Shown: piece after piece, positions 52,653-63,623 of the stretch
Numbering within the stretch: position 1 is the stretch's first letter
How the letters are laid out: every line of letters starts with the position of its first letter
NCBI RefSeq assembly: GCF_030848805.1
Contig: NC_092358.1
Location: forward strand, 13,804,433 to 13,868,432
Direction: 5' to 3'
DNA from: Temnothorax longispinosus
Taxonomy: Eukaryota > Arthropoda > Insecta > Hymenoptera > Formicidae
DNA: 64,000 bases
The notes under the pieces: generated by a model
Told to the model about the DNA's origin: nothing
The model's input: the letters and a program-made list of their open reading frames with translations, nothing else
The model's database searches: none
Translations under genes and position numbers: made by a program

Positions 52653-53713
52653 ATGGTGCCCTTACGTCTTACTTCATTTTACGATAAAAATATTATTTTT
52701 TGGAATAATGATCGACCTTTTTCAACGAGATATTGCAGAGCAATACAATTTGAATACACAAGAAAAACTGCTGAAAAAATAAAAAGTGAAAAGCAACGTA
52801 TGAATGACGAAATTGCTCAATTACGAGAAACAGAAATAGAAAAGTTCGGAACCACATTCAAAATAAATCATCAAATGATATTTACGATGATAGACGGTAA
52901 GGTAGCTCAAGCTGTAACCCACACGCCTTCATCATCTTCGTGGTTCATTTGCGGTTCCAAACCATCTCAAATAAACAACTTAACAGAAATTAATAAAAGG
53001 TCTAACAAAGAAAAGAAGCACTCAAATTAGGAATGTCACCCTTGCACGCACGAATCAAATTCATGGAATGTATATTACGTATTGCCTACAATTTGTCTTT
53101 CAAGAATAAGTGGTCAACAACGCCAGAAACACGCGTTAAAAAAGAAGAAACAAAAAAAAGAATACAAAAGACGCTTTTTATAATAAACTTGGACTGAGGG
53201 TAGACATCGTTAAACAAGGTTCCGGATCATCTAATGACGGAAATACTTCTCGACGATTTTTTGCTGATCCAAAAATCACAGCAGAAATAACTGGAGTTGA
53301 CGAGAAATTGATCAGAAGATTTTCCACAATATTACAAACGATTAATTGTGGTGAAGAAATAAATTCAGAAAAATTCGGTTCTTATGCAGCGGTACAAGGC
53401 AGCGGAAATATTTATTGAAAAATATTCTTGGTACTTTATGCCAATTACCGTTCATAAAATTCTTCTTCACGGTAAGGAAATTATAGAAAATGCCTCGGAA
53501 AATGCAGCATTACCTGTTGGGACATTCTCGGAAGAAGCTCAAGAGGCAAGAAATAAGGACTATAAACGATATCGACTTAATCATAGTAGAAAATGTAGCC
53601 GTCTGTTTACAAATGAAGATGTTATGCATATGATGCTCGTGTCATCCGATCCGTTAATAACTAGTTTAAGAAGTAAACCACATCAAAAAAATTTAGACTT
53701 AAGCGATGATTGA
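52653..53713 (+). pseudogene. transposase-like gene, C-terminal part (right arm)
   Basis: Mirror copy of the left-arm gene. Frames 52653-53030 and 53384-53713 repeat the same motifs with few changes, for example RMNDE where the left has RMDDE. A small duplication at about 53390 shifts the frame before the His-pair domain. It starts inside the protein, so neither arm alone encodes a full transposase. Confidence 0.6.
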
Positions 53714-54122
53714 CGCAAGAATTACTTTGCTCTTATACGTAAATTAAATGTAAATTGAATTTTTATTTAATTTCAATCAAATACTTGTTCCTATCATTAA
53801 TTTTTAATAAATATACACTTTTGCAATTTTTATAAGTCAACATTGAAAGGTTCTATGATCATTCATTGCATATTTTACAAGTAACATAATTTTTTCCGCG
53901 ATTCGCGCAAACGGTTCCACTGTGCGCCGCGGCCGCAGCATATCCCCTCTAACTGGCTAGTTCGGACACGAACCATTAGCACGGACGCAAACCATGTGCG
54001 GTTACCGAGCGAAACGACGTAGTTGATACGCACTTTCTCAGGCGGCGCGTCGGAAAATGTGACACAGAAAAATTGACGAAAAATGCCGGGATGGCCTCTC
54101 TCAGGTTTCTCTCTGGTATAGC

Positions 54123-54285
54123 AAAGAAGATTAATCTTCTCCATATCCTGTCTACTCGACATGTTCGCTACCCAAAGATAACGCATAAAGCGTTTTATCC
54201 AGATTAACCATAGCTCAGGTTTTAGGAAATCAAAAGGTGCAGGAACTTGAATCCCATGTAATGGTTTAGCTTCTTCTGTCGCCAT
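54123..54285 (-). pseudogene. G1 gag N-terminus
   Basis: Starts at ATG 54285 about 115 bp after the primer-binding site. It reads MATEEAKPLHGIQVPAPFDF, typical of insect Gypsy gag, to INLLCY, where the palindromic element interrupts. The capsid part continues at 51046. Confidence 0.85.
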
Positions 54286-54400
54286 TGTTCAATTCGCGAA
54301 CTTTCGATGGTCTGGCTTACCAAGAATGCGTCTATTTCTTTGTCAAGATCTTTGACAATCTGAATCTTGTCTTGCTTTGAGGCAATTTCACTGAATCTAC

Positions 54401-54593
54401 CACTTCTGACACCATGTAGTGGTACTGAGGGCAGTAATAATTATCAGGCTCGAGTGAATATAAGTACGTGGCTTTATTCTTGTATCTCTACTTAAGCACG
54501 CTACGCTTATTGTGTGTGTACCGCCTACGCAACGCCATCTCTACATCAGTCTTACAATTAGCGCGTTCCCAAACCCATCTAGTTCACACAACA
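54401..54593 (-). repeat. G1 5' LTR (54415-54593) and primer-binding site (54401-54414)
   Basis: The LTR is 179 bp. The next 14 nt on the minus strand, TGGTGTCAGAAGTG, are complementary to a tRNA 3' end of Leu type (ending CACTTCTGACACCA). It abuts the LTR without a gap. Confidence 0.85.
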
Positions 54594-54675
54594 GATGAGA
54601 TATTTACAGGCGCTGAGATTAACAAAGATTGATGTCGCGGTAATCGGTATTATATCTACAGGTATTGCGTATGTA
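54594..54675. other. middle piece of the non-coding insert in G0
   Basis: Begins with the G1 target duplication and the second copy of the roughly 60-bp repeat (GATATTTACAGGCGCTGAG). Joins 6490 on the left and 57508 on the right. Confidence 0.5.
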
Positions 54676-57507
54676 CAGTGGGGAGCATTAATGAGTTCCG
54701 TTACCCGGTGAGCTACGGTGCAGAGCGGTGCAGGCGAGCACGCTACGTTACCGTCACGGTCGATAAAAGGTTCAAATACAGAACCGCGAACGCGTAAAAA
54801 TGGTCAGTCACGCTGTATTGCTCGCGCGTGCATTTGATTAAAAAAACATTTTTAATACAATTTGATGCACACAATTAATACGTATTACATACAATATAAC
54901 AATCATAGATGATTATGTAATTATAATTGTATTGTGCATCTGCAACTATTATTCCACCGACTAAGTATGTGTTTACTGGAATAATATAATTATAGATCAT
55001 ATGATAATTATAATTACAACATACCCTTACAAAAAAGTATTACTAGCTGGTTAGTAATAAATACTTATTTTGTGTATTAATAATACTAAAATTAAGTATT
55101 TATTAGTACTTGAATTACTGTGATCCAAGTATTGCATAGTATTTTATTACTGGTCAGTAATTTATGAAAGTAGTATTTAATACAGGACGAGTATTGAATA
55201 CTTAGTATTAAATTTCTGATGAGAAAGCATTTAATACTAGGTGAAAAATACTTGTGTAATAAATACTTGTGTTGAATTACTGATGAGTATTTCAATGTTA
55301 GTACTGAAGTACTGAACCAAGAATTCCATGTGTAATAAATCATTGGCCAGTATTTTAATATTAATACTCAAGTACTGAACTGAATATTTCATGTGAAATT
55401 AATCACTGACCAATACTACAATTTGTATAGAAACATTATAATGGGTAATTCCTGATAATATTATGGAAAAGAGATAAAAGTAAGGCACAAATACATTTTA
55501 TATGAAGGTCTGTACTAATTCGTCGTGATAAAAGTGTACAAGTTTTGAAATAGTACTGAGGATATCATTTTAATATCCAATTCAAAATTTTATTATTTTT
55601 TTTAAACTGAATTTGTTTCTTAAGATAATTTTTGAAAAATTATATATTTGCGCTGGTTATGACACATGTAGACTATATATAACACTTACATCAAATTAAG
55701 AAGTAGTCTACCACGTAAGGCAGTTGGCTCACGATCCAGAGGTCCCGAGTTCGATCCCACCAAGGTAAGTGTGTTTTTCAAATACGAGAAAATATTTATA
55801 ATTATAGACTGCATCTTAAGAAACAAATTTAGTTATAAAATAGTAATAAAATTTCGAAAAAAGATAATTTTTTTTTATGCCGGGTAAATATCGAAAATCG
55901 AAATATCGGTGAGTAATTCAATACTAAGCACCAGTAGTTCTGTGTAGTATTAATCACTACCTATAATATTTATCACTACCAGTATTTTCTCAGTATTTCC
56001 CAAATAAATATTGACAGTATTAAATCACTGAGATTTTAAGTATTTAATCAGTAATACTTTTCTGTAAGGGTAATTACCTATAATTATTCTATTGCATATA
56101 AAAAATTATTTCGCGATATTTTATAATTTTTACGATGTCGTATTATTTTCAGTATCTTATTTATAAGTAAATAAAATATTAAAATTAAAAGCTAAGTAAT
56201 GTTACGGCCAATATTCCGAGCAATATTAAAGTATTAATAAAAAGCTAGGTATATATACATTTTGAATTGTAATTATCGAGTCAACGTTTCGACTTGGTCT
56301 TTCTCAGGGCATTACATTCAAACTTACAAGTGATATAAATAAAAATAATAATAACTGTTGAAGTTCACATTATCAACACTGAAAATTATAGTCATCGCCG
56401 ATGGAACGATTACGACACGCAAAAGAAATAAGGTCAAAGCCAACTTCGAATTAAACGCCGTCACAGGTCACATAATTACAATAATTGTTACCGATTACAA
56501 TAAATCCTGATCTGAGTTGCAGCTGACGGAGGTGCTAATTTCGTGCATTTTCTGTATATTATAAAAGGTTCTTGACGCAACACTGATCTCTACTTCCATT
56601 TAATATCGGACATGACAATTTCCGACGTTGAGCATGGCTGATACCAGGATCACACAGAGGATTGCCCCTTTTAAAATATACGAAAAATGCACGAAATTAG
56701 CACCTCCGTCAGCTGCAACTCAGATCAGGATTTATTGTAATCGGTAACAATTATTGTAATTATGTGACCTGTGACGGCGTTTAATTCGAAGTTAGCTTTG
56801 ACCTTATTTCTTTTGCGTGTCGTAATAGTTCCATCGGCGATGACTATAATTTTCAGTGTTGATAATGTGAACTTCAACAGTTATTATTATTTTTATTTAT
56901 ATTACTTGTAAGTTTGAATGTAATGCCCTGAGAAAGACCAAGTCGAAACGTTGACTCGATAATTATAATTCAAAATGTATATATACCTAGCTTTTTATTA
57001 ATACTTTAATATTGCTCGGAATATTGGCCGTAACATTACTTAGTTTTTAATTTTAATATTTTATTTACTTATAATAAGATACTGAAAATAATACGACATC
57101 GTAAAAATTATAAAATATCGCGAAATAATTTTTTATATGCAATAGAATAATTATAGGTAATTATGTTGTAATTATAATTATCATATGATCTATAATTATA
57201 TTATTCCAGTAAACACATACTTAGTCAGTGGAATAATAGTTGCAAATGCACAATACAATTATAATTACATAATCATCTATGATTGTTATATTGTATGTAA
57301 TACGTATTAATTGTGTGCATCAAATTGTATTAAAAATGTTTTTTTAATCAAATGCACGCGCGAGCAATACAGCGTTACTGACCATTTTTACGCGTTCGCG
57401 GTTCTGTATTTGAACCTTCTATCGACCGTGACGGTAACGTAGCGCGCTCGCCTGCACCACTCTGCACCGGCTCACCGGGTAACGGAACTCATTAATGCTC
57501 CCCACTG
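54676..57507. mobile_element. 2.8-kb foldback element, mariner-like ends
   Basis: Begins CAGTGGGGAGCATTAATGAG, ends with the inverse, and is flanked by TA on both sides (54674-54675 and 57508-57509). Long inverted arms extend to about 56570 and 56668, leaving a roughly 100-bp centre. The left arm is interrupted by a 1,047-bp element (55024-56070). No transposase frame was found. Arms contain GTCAACGTTTCGACTTGGTC with TTTCTCAGG following, also inverted in the other arm. Confidence 0.8.
55024..56070. mobile_element. 1,047-bp TA-target TIR element rich in AGTATT motifs
   Basis: Ends CCCTTACAAAAAAGTATTAC and an inverted near-copy; TA flanks both ends (55022-55023 and 56071-56072). The intact opposite arm of the host foldback confirms the empty site. 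The body repeats AGTATT/AATACT dozens of times. Near 55710-55765 there is a tRNA-like box pair (GGCAGTTGG and GAGTTCGATCCC), possibly a pol III promoter. No ORF of note. Confidence 0.8.
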
Positions 57508-58412
57508 TACAGTAATGCCGCATTCGCGGGCGGAGCGCGAGGCGCAGAGATGGTGGGAGCGCGAGCGCGGCGAATACGGCGAATACGGCGCGGTTTGATA
57601 CCGGAGTGCGGATTCGTGCACGGTGGCGACGCGGGTTGCGGCGGTTATGCCGGTGCGTGGCGTTTTCGCCGGAGTGGAGGAAAAGGATTGACGGTCTCGA
57701 GCGGCTGGGACACTCAACGGGTATAGGGACTGACTCCCTAAGCCGGAGCGTCCGGATCCCGTCGGCCAGAGAATGGTATCGTGCGGCCGAGACTCTTGGC
57801 AAGGATAGACTGTACATCTCTATCCTGGTGCGCGACGATATGATGGACGGATAGTCCTATCGGACGGCTAAGACCCCCAGCAAGTCCAGAGATTCTGGAC
57901 CTGAACGTGCCGATAAAGCGAGGAACGGTCGGGACGGACGAGCCGTCGAGATGCACTCGACAGAGGCAGAGAACTTTCTACCCAGGACTCGTTTCGTTGC
58001 TAAGGATTCGGATGCCGAGAGCAGCGGATGATCGGTCGGATCGGTGTACTGGCTCACGGTGGATACGAATTGTTGTAACAATTTCGGGTTTATATACCCG
58101 CGGCGGTGCTTCGCAAGTGGTGAGGGTACGAGTGACGGCAATCGCGAGCGCCGGGATGGAGCGGCGGGACGGTCGGAAATTACGGCGTCCCGACGCCGCA
58201 ATTGCGTTCGGCGGCCTTCGGTTGGTTTCGGCACCGCTTGGTGCTTCGAGGCGGTTGCCGCGGTAAGTCCCTCGCGAGGGCTTATTCGCACGCATTTTAC
58301 ATATGATTAAAAATATGGCACCCCGTGCCTTTTCTCGCCCGGCGGATGTTCGACCGGGCGGTATTCAGCTGATATTGGCCGAGAACGACGCGATTACGGG
58401 GCGCATCGTTAC
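57508..58412. other. G+C-rich right part of the insert in G0
   Basis: A 900-bp G+C-rich stretch ends at CGTTACA, with TGTAACG opening it on the minus strand. Several overlapping open frames exist on both strands but none shows a domain. LTR sequence of a Gypsy or BEL element is the likeliest identity; the partner piece is at 6246-6490. Confidence 0.4.
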
Positions 58413-59260
58413 AAATTCTTCGAATTCTTTTGACGTAAAGCTAGCTTCACCATCTGATATCAAAATCTTTGGCTTACTATAAACGTTAAAATAATCCTTA
58501 AGACATCCAATTGTCTCACGCGATGTCGTTGACTTAACCGCGTACAGTTTTACAAATTTCGTGAATGCATCGACGACTAAAAGTACATGTTTTTTTTACG
58601 CATTCGCTCGTTTTATCGGACCGAAATGATCAACGTGTATTGTCGCAAAAGGCACATTCTTTTTAGGAATGTAATGCAAAAATCCCTCGGTTTTTCCTGA
58701 CGTTTTCGAAAAAGCGATACACTTCGTACAGTTTTTAATGTGATCGTGAATTTTATACTTCAGATTCGGAAACCAATAAAATTCTTATAACAATGCTAGC
58801 GTTTTCTCTACTCCAAAATGCCCGAAATAATGATGTTTATGGAGTAAATCCTGCTGCATTTCTCGCGGAACAAAAAATAAAACTTTATCGCCTTTTTTGC
58901 GATACACAAGACCATTCCTTATTTCGTACAAGCTATCTTACTCCTTTTCTAAACGTGTCTTCAACTTTGTAATGACTGGATCTTGCATTTGACATACCGA
59001 TAATTCGAACTTGAAAGTGATGTTGCATTCTTGCAATATCACTTTCAAGAATGCAACATCACTTTCATCACCACATGTTGCATTCTTTTTCCCGGCCTGT
59101 GTTCCGTGGAATAATCATAATTCTGCAACTCAAGTGCCCAGCGCGCGATTCTCGGATTTATATCCTTTTTATTTAACGTCAAAACCAACGCGTTGCAATT
59201 AGTAATTATTTTAAACAGAATACCTTGTAAGTATATGCGGAATCTTCTTAAAGCGTATTG
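58413..59260 (-). pseudogene. G0 RNase H end and integrase N-terminal half
   Basis: RNase H: IARWALELQNYDYSTEHRPG on the minus strand near 59150-59090, preceded by NCNALVLTL. Further down come an H2C2 integrase zinc domain (GHFGVEKTL, NCTKCIAFSK), then IHVDHFGPI with the first catalytic Asp, VVDAFTKFVKLYA and LISDGEASF with the second. Several stops and frame changes interrupt. The frame ends at the non-coding insert and resumes at 6245. Confidence 0.8.
59013..59066. repeat. perfect 21-bp-arm hairpin
   Basis: Arms at 59013-59033 and 59046-59066 are exact reverse complements, with a 12-nt loop. It lies in the decayed G0 RNase H region and looks like a local inverted duplication of coding sequence. 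Confidence 0.85.
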
Positions 59261-59302
59261 CGTCCTTGTCCGAACGAGAAGACTCCGCGTCTGTTTTTTT
59301 CC

Positions 59303-59397
59303 TACTACTGCTACTGCTACTGCTACTGCTACTGCTACTGCTACTGCTACTGCTACTGCTACTGCTACTGCTACTGCTACTGCTACTGCTACTGCTA

Positions 59398-59430
<33 letters not shown>
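59303..59430. repeat. compound microsatellite (TACTGC)n then (CA)n
   Basis: About 95 bp of TACTGC hexamers runs directly into 30 bp of CA dinucleotides. It truncates the G0 RNase H coding sequence on its upstream side. Confidence 0.95.
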
Positions 59431-59433
<3 letters not shown>

Positions 59434-59840
59434 CTACAGATTACTTATGTAGAATCTAATGTTGCGCTAGCCGCGAGGAAGCGCCCGTGTCATTCCTTCA
59501 CACTCTCACTAGCACTCGCGCACTCCCAGCCTTGCGGAAAGAAACGAACTTGAGTTCGAAGGAAAGAGAGATTTATTCAATCAAGAGATACAACTCGGCT
59601 CGCGATACGTGTCTTGTCAGCTCGAAAGCGGCACCAATTCTGCTTAGCAACGTTTACAAACACGGTCGCCAAGGAGACGACTTGCGACTTCTCTTCTAGA
59701 GAAAGGCGTTCATGGCAAACTAGACATCTTAATGAGTTGCCTCCTTTTTTTTAAGTGACAATCGAATACAAACCGACAATTTTCATTAAATTTGAACTTG
59801 AATCTTCGACTCATAGAGTAGCGTAGATTGTCGGTGCAAT
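59431..59840. other. no gene recognised
   Basis: Moderately G+C-rich sequence with no domain or terminal repeat I can define. TGTTGCGC at 59460 and an AATAAAT on the minus strand near 59570 could belong to a solo LTR. Confidence 0.4.
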
Positions 59841-60925
59841 TTATAAAATATAGACAAAAGAATGAAAGCAAAAAGACCTGTTTTTTCGCCCATTTTTTGG
59901 ACCTCGAATTTCTAACTTTTTAATGCCAAATAGTACTATTAGATTAAACATTAATCCTAGTAAAATTTCAGGATGAGTATAGGCGCGGTTCCGGAGATAC
60001 AAGGGGGTGAAAATAAGAGATATCAAAAATTCGTATGAGGGTAACTTTGTTATTATAAGAGATATTTTAAATCCGTAAGCGGGTGTGGTTTTAGAATCGT
60101 TTGTACCCGATTCCGAAACAGCAGCCGCTTGTGCATTTAAAATATCTCTAAAAATGGCGAAGATAGCTCTTATCCCAATTTTGAAAATTCGGTACAATCA
60201 CCCCCTTAAGGGTACAAACAAAACTGGCTGTGGTACAAACGGGTACAAACGATTCTAAAACAGCACCCGCTTGCAGATTTAAAATATCTCTAAAAATGAC
60301 AAAATTACCCTTATACGAATTTTTGATATTCCGTATTTTCACCTCCTTAAGGGTACAAACAAAATAAAAAACGGTACAAACGAATACAAACAATGTTTAA
60401 TCGAATGTCGTTTGGAAGATTATTGTATCTCAAAGTGGGGTGTTGATGATTTTTTAACTCCCCGTAACTTTCGCCCTTTGAGGTACAAACGAAATAATAT
60501 GTAGTACAATCGGGTACAAACTGAGCGTAATCGAATGCACATACACAAATTTTTTTTATGAAAGTCGGGTGCTAAGTTTACATCTATATTGAAAATTCGT
60601 ATAAGGGTAACTTTGTCATTTTTAGAGATATTTTAAATCTGCAAGCGGGTGCTGTTTTAGAATTGTTTGTACCCGATTCCGAAACAGCACCCGCTTGCGA
60701 ATTTAAAATATCTCTAAAAATGACAAAGTTACCCTTATACGAATTTTCGATATCCCATATATTCACCCCCTTGTATCTCCGGAACCGTGACTATGCTCAT
60801 CTTGAAATTTTACTGGAATTAATGTTTCATCTAATAGTACTATTTGCCATGAAAAAAAGTTTGAAATTCGAGGTCCAAAAAATGGGCGAAATGCCATCAT
60901 TCTTTTATACAAAATTCCAAAATAT
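59841..60925. mobile_element. 1.1-kb foldback element with internal repeats
   Basis: Outer arms (about 59845-60015 and 60755-60925) are inverted copies sharing GGACCTCGAATTTC and TCCGGAGATACAAGGGGGTG. Internal segments (GGGTAACTTTGT, AAATATCTCTAAAAATGAC, CAGCACCCGCTTGC) recur in both orientations at least four times, forming nested hairpins. There is no transposase. Exact ends and TSD are not resolved. Confidence 0.65.
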
Positions 60926-61320
60926 TTGAATTAAATTAATTTCTTCTAAATAAGAACGATTATTTTTCTTACTTCTAATTAGTAAAATTACTTTCTTAAT
61001 TTTATAATTTTACTTATTTATTTTTACACATAAGATATATTTTAGTTTTATTTACAAGATATTTTTATTTATAACAAATTTTTATATTATTATTACTTGT
61101 AATATTTATTTGCTACCTTTATTTTATTAATATTGAAATTTTTATATATAGTTATTTATTTAATTGTAAAGTTATTATTTAAAATTTAATTATTTATAAA
61201 AACAATTGATAAAAAAAAACAATATAAACATAAAGAAAGAGAATTAAGCAATAAACGTTTAGTATATTTGTCAATCTCTATTTTCAAAAATTAAAAATTA
61301 AAAATTACATTGATTTAACT

Positions 61321-62370
61321 AGCCACAATTAAAACAAATCACGACGTTTCGGCCCTTGGTTGGGCCCTTTTCAAGTGCAAACTATAACAACATAACGCAA
61401 AAATCATAAATAAGAGTCAATCGAAATATACGTATTGAAAGTAACAAACAGTAATATCTAAATAATCCGTAAGAATCGTCTTTAAAAGCACAAGACATCT
61501 ATGAAAGACATGTATGAAAAAAACTAGACAGTATTATTAAAAGAGGTAAAGACAAATTAACTATTACCAAAAATACAGAAATCGTATACAAAATAAATTG
61601 CAATGACTGTAAAACATCTTATATTGGACAGACTAAACATCATCTCGAGACCCGCATTAAAGAACACAGGAGAGACATTATTGAACATGATAGTAATCAC
61701 TCTGTGGTTAGCAAACACCGCGTATCACGATTTCAAGTGGACGGAGCCTGAGATTCTACATAAAGAAAAAAACACGAGTAAGAGGGAAATTTCTGAAATG
61801 TTTTATATAAAAAAATTCAAAGATAATATTAACCTGCAAAAAGATACAGAGAATCTCAGTCCCATATATGATAGACTTATTATGTCAACTTGAAATTTCT
61901 CCTGTAAATATTTATCTCAACAAACTCTCATTTACCGCCTCATTGTTCTAAATCGCGCTATTTTATATTCAGTCTGTCTGCCGCTTTTGGACGAACAACA
62001 TGTCACACTCGGCTATTTTTATAAGTCTATATCTTTTCTCTTGGACACACAAGACACGTAATAAGTTTTTATTTTTTAATTTTTTTTTACATTTTATTAC
62101 ATCTTAACATTATTAACACATATATCACATTTTAGCTTTTATGATTTTTCTGAAATAATTTCATACATTACAGATGTCTTATGCTTTTAAAGACGATTCT
62201 TACGGATGATTTAGGTATTACTTTTTGTTACTTTCAATACGTATATTTAGATTGACTCTTATTTATGATTTTTGCGTTATATTATGTTATAGTTTGGACT
62301 TGAAAAGCGCCTAAACCAAGGGCCGAAACGTCGTAATTTATTTTAATTGTGATTTAATTGTGGCCAGTTA
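61321..62370 (+). mobile_element. truncated Penelope-like element with inverted flanking repeats
   Basis: A GIY-YIG-type endonuclease remnant lies between inverted repeats of about 190 bp (about 61321-61510 and 62165-62370) sharing CGACGTTTCGGCCCTTGGTT and TAAGAATCGTCTTTAAAAGC. Penelope-like elements are known for such long inverted or direct terminal repeats. The reverse transcriptase is missing. Confidence 0.7.
61560..61893 (+). pseudogene. Penelope-like GIY-YIG endonuclease C-terminus
   Basis: Frame from about 61560 has VYKINCNDCKTSYIGQT then LETRIKEHRRDI, the zinc-finger-like Cys pair and YIG...R...EH of the Penelope endonuclease. A frame change near 61720 moves to the frame of 61603-61893, with EPEILHKEKNTSKREISEMF and a C-terminal DTENLSPIYDRLI. 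The copy is broken. Confidence 0.75.
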
Positions 62371-62510
62371 AGTCGATGTAATTGAAATATGTATATTCGT
62401 TAATCATCACTGGCAAGTTACGAAATTGTTTGTTTTTAAGAATTTAAAGTTTCTATTAATAAATTTATATCAATTTTAATCAATTTACTTACTCTTTTAG
62501 GCAAATTAAA

Positions 62511-62664
62511 ATTGGTAATTATTTACTTTAGGGGACACCACGCTCATGACTTTTAAATAAATAAATGTCCGCCGACTAAAACTTTTTGAAGGTTACTCAA
62601 GGTCATGTCCTTGACAATATATTTCAAGATCGGCGTGGTGTCCTTTAAAGTAAATAATTACCCA
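62511..62664. mobile_element. 154-bp TIR element (MITE)
   Basis: GGTAATTATTTACTTTAGGG with GACACCACGC at the left is mirrored by GCGTGGTGTCC with TTTAAAGTAAATAATTACC at the right. Family and TSD are unclear. Confidence 0.7.
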
Positions 62665-62670
62665 AGTTAT

Positions 62671-63344
62671 ATTATTTATACGTATATTAATACATATCTA
62701 TTTTTCTTTATTAGGTCATGCAGGCATCCATGTCCTACTTCACTGTATTATCGTCCTTCCGATAATTGTGGTAATTATTCTACATTGTGTGTTGTAGTAT
62801 TATATAATATTATAATACTCTAATAAAATAGTGAGTTACTATAGTGAATTACTATAACAAAAATTAATAAAAAATTTAAGTGTAATTATAAATAAGAATT
62901 TTAATACTTATAACTGGTTGTTTAAAATCATATCAAATAAATTCTGTAGTTGTCTCTCGTCATGTAAAAATAATAAATTTCGAAGTAGCAACGGTGCGCC
63001 CGATCCTTCGTCACTTGCTGACAAGTCACGCATGTAATAAAAAGAACAAAAGCAATAACCGATCTTGTTTGTAACATTTCTTATTTATTTCTTAAAATTT
63101 ATTGAAAGTCTTATGTATTGTTACTTGTTGACTGCTAATCGACATTTTAGAAGATAAGCAATCGCTGCTGTAGTACATAATGCACATGTGCGAGACTGAT
63201 CATACCGATAGGTAAGAGATAGCGCGCAGATCGCGACAGCAAGCAGCGATCTAGAGATAGCGTCGACAGTGGAACGTGTAGCGTGCAATAAAGGACCAAG
63301 TGTTGTCATTAGTCGGCTATATTCATTATTCCAAATACACTACA
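62671..63344. other. non-coding, possible solo LTR at the right
   Basis: AT-rich sequence. From TGTTACTTG at 63119 to CACTACA at 63344, G+C content rises and a GCAATAAAG signal occurs at 63285, as in an LTR. The following RNase H frame begins right after it, but flanking 5-mers do not match, so the LTR reading is weak. Confidence 0.3.
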
Positions 63345-63623
63345 ATGCTTGCGTTAGTTTATGCGTGCAAAAGATTTTATATTTGGTTATATGGCATTGA
63401 ATTTGAACTAGTCACGGATCATAAGGCATTAGAATATATATTTGCGCCAAAGACAAAACTAAATGCTGGGGTAGAAAGGTGGGTGTTACGTTTGCAACAG
63501 TTTAAATACAAGGTAGTGTATGAGGAAGGAAAAACGAACATAGCTGATACGTTATCAAAATTAAGTATAGAGAAAGAAATAGGAACTAGTGGTCAAGGCA
63601 TAGATGAACAATATGTATATTGA
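63345..63623 (+). pseudogene. Gypsy-type RNase H fragment
   Basis: LALVYACKRFYIWLYGIEFE, LVTDHKALEYIF, VERWVLRLQQFKYKVVYEEG and ADTLSKL are RNase H landmarks of Ty3/Gypsy pol. The N-terminal DAS motif is missing and the frame ends after a hydrophilic linker. It is a separate element from G0 and G1, on the plus strand. Confidence 0.8.

Larger units (their letters stand above)
51054..54115. mobile_element. 3.06-kb palindromic DNA transposon
   Basis: Ends are CAGAGAGAAACCTGAGAGAG and its exact inverse, flanked by a 7-bp duplication GTATAGC (51047-51053 and 54116-54122). Nearly the whole element is one inverted repeat: arms of about 1.48 kb (51054-52530 and 52640-54115) are almost identical, separated by about 110 bp. 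Each arm carries the C-terminal portion of a transposase-like gene pointing outward. The insertion splits G1 gag, whose frame is restored if the element and one GTATAGC are removed. Confidence 0.9.
6491..54593 (-). mobile_element. Ty3/Gypsy retrotransposon G1, with nested insertions
   Basis: G1 has two LTRs (6491-6669 and 54415-54593) and a perfect 5-bp target duplication GATGA at 6486-6490 and 54594-54598. A primer-binding site abuts the 5' LTR at 54401-54414 and a polypurine tract lies at 6670-6681. Gene order on the minus strand is gag, zinc knuckles, protease, RT, RNase H, integrase. Coding is interrupted by a 3-kb palindrome in gag, a retroposon in protease, a small TIR element in RNase H and copia-1 in integrase, plus in-frame stops. 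The LTRs differ at about five positions in 179. Confidence 0.9.

Noticed and set aside
55735..55765. A functional tRNA gene
   Set aside because: Only box-like strings are seen; no complete acceptor, D and anticodon stems could be formed by eye.
57419..58310. Overlapping G+C-rich frames as genes
   Set aside because: Several frames on both strands, no domains, and the segment reads as LTR-like non-coding sequence splitting G0 integrase.
59045..59431. Poly-Val/Ala or poly-Ser frames at 59303-59430 as a protein
   Set aside because: They are translations of the TACTGC and CA microsatellites.
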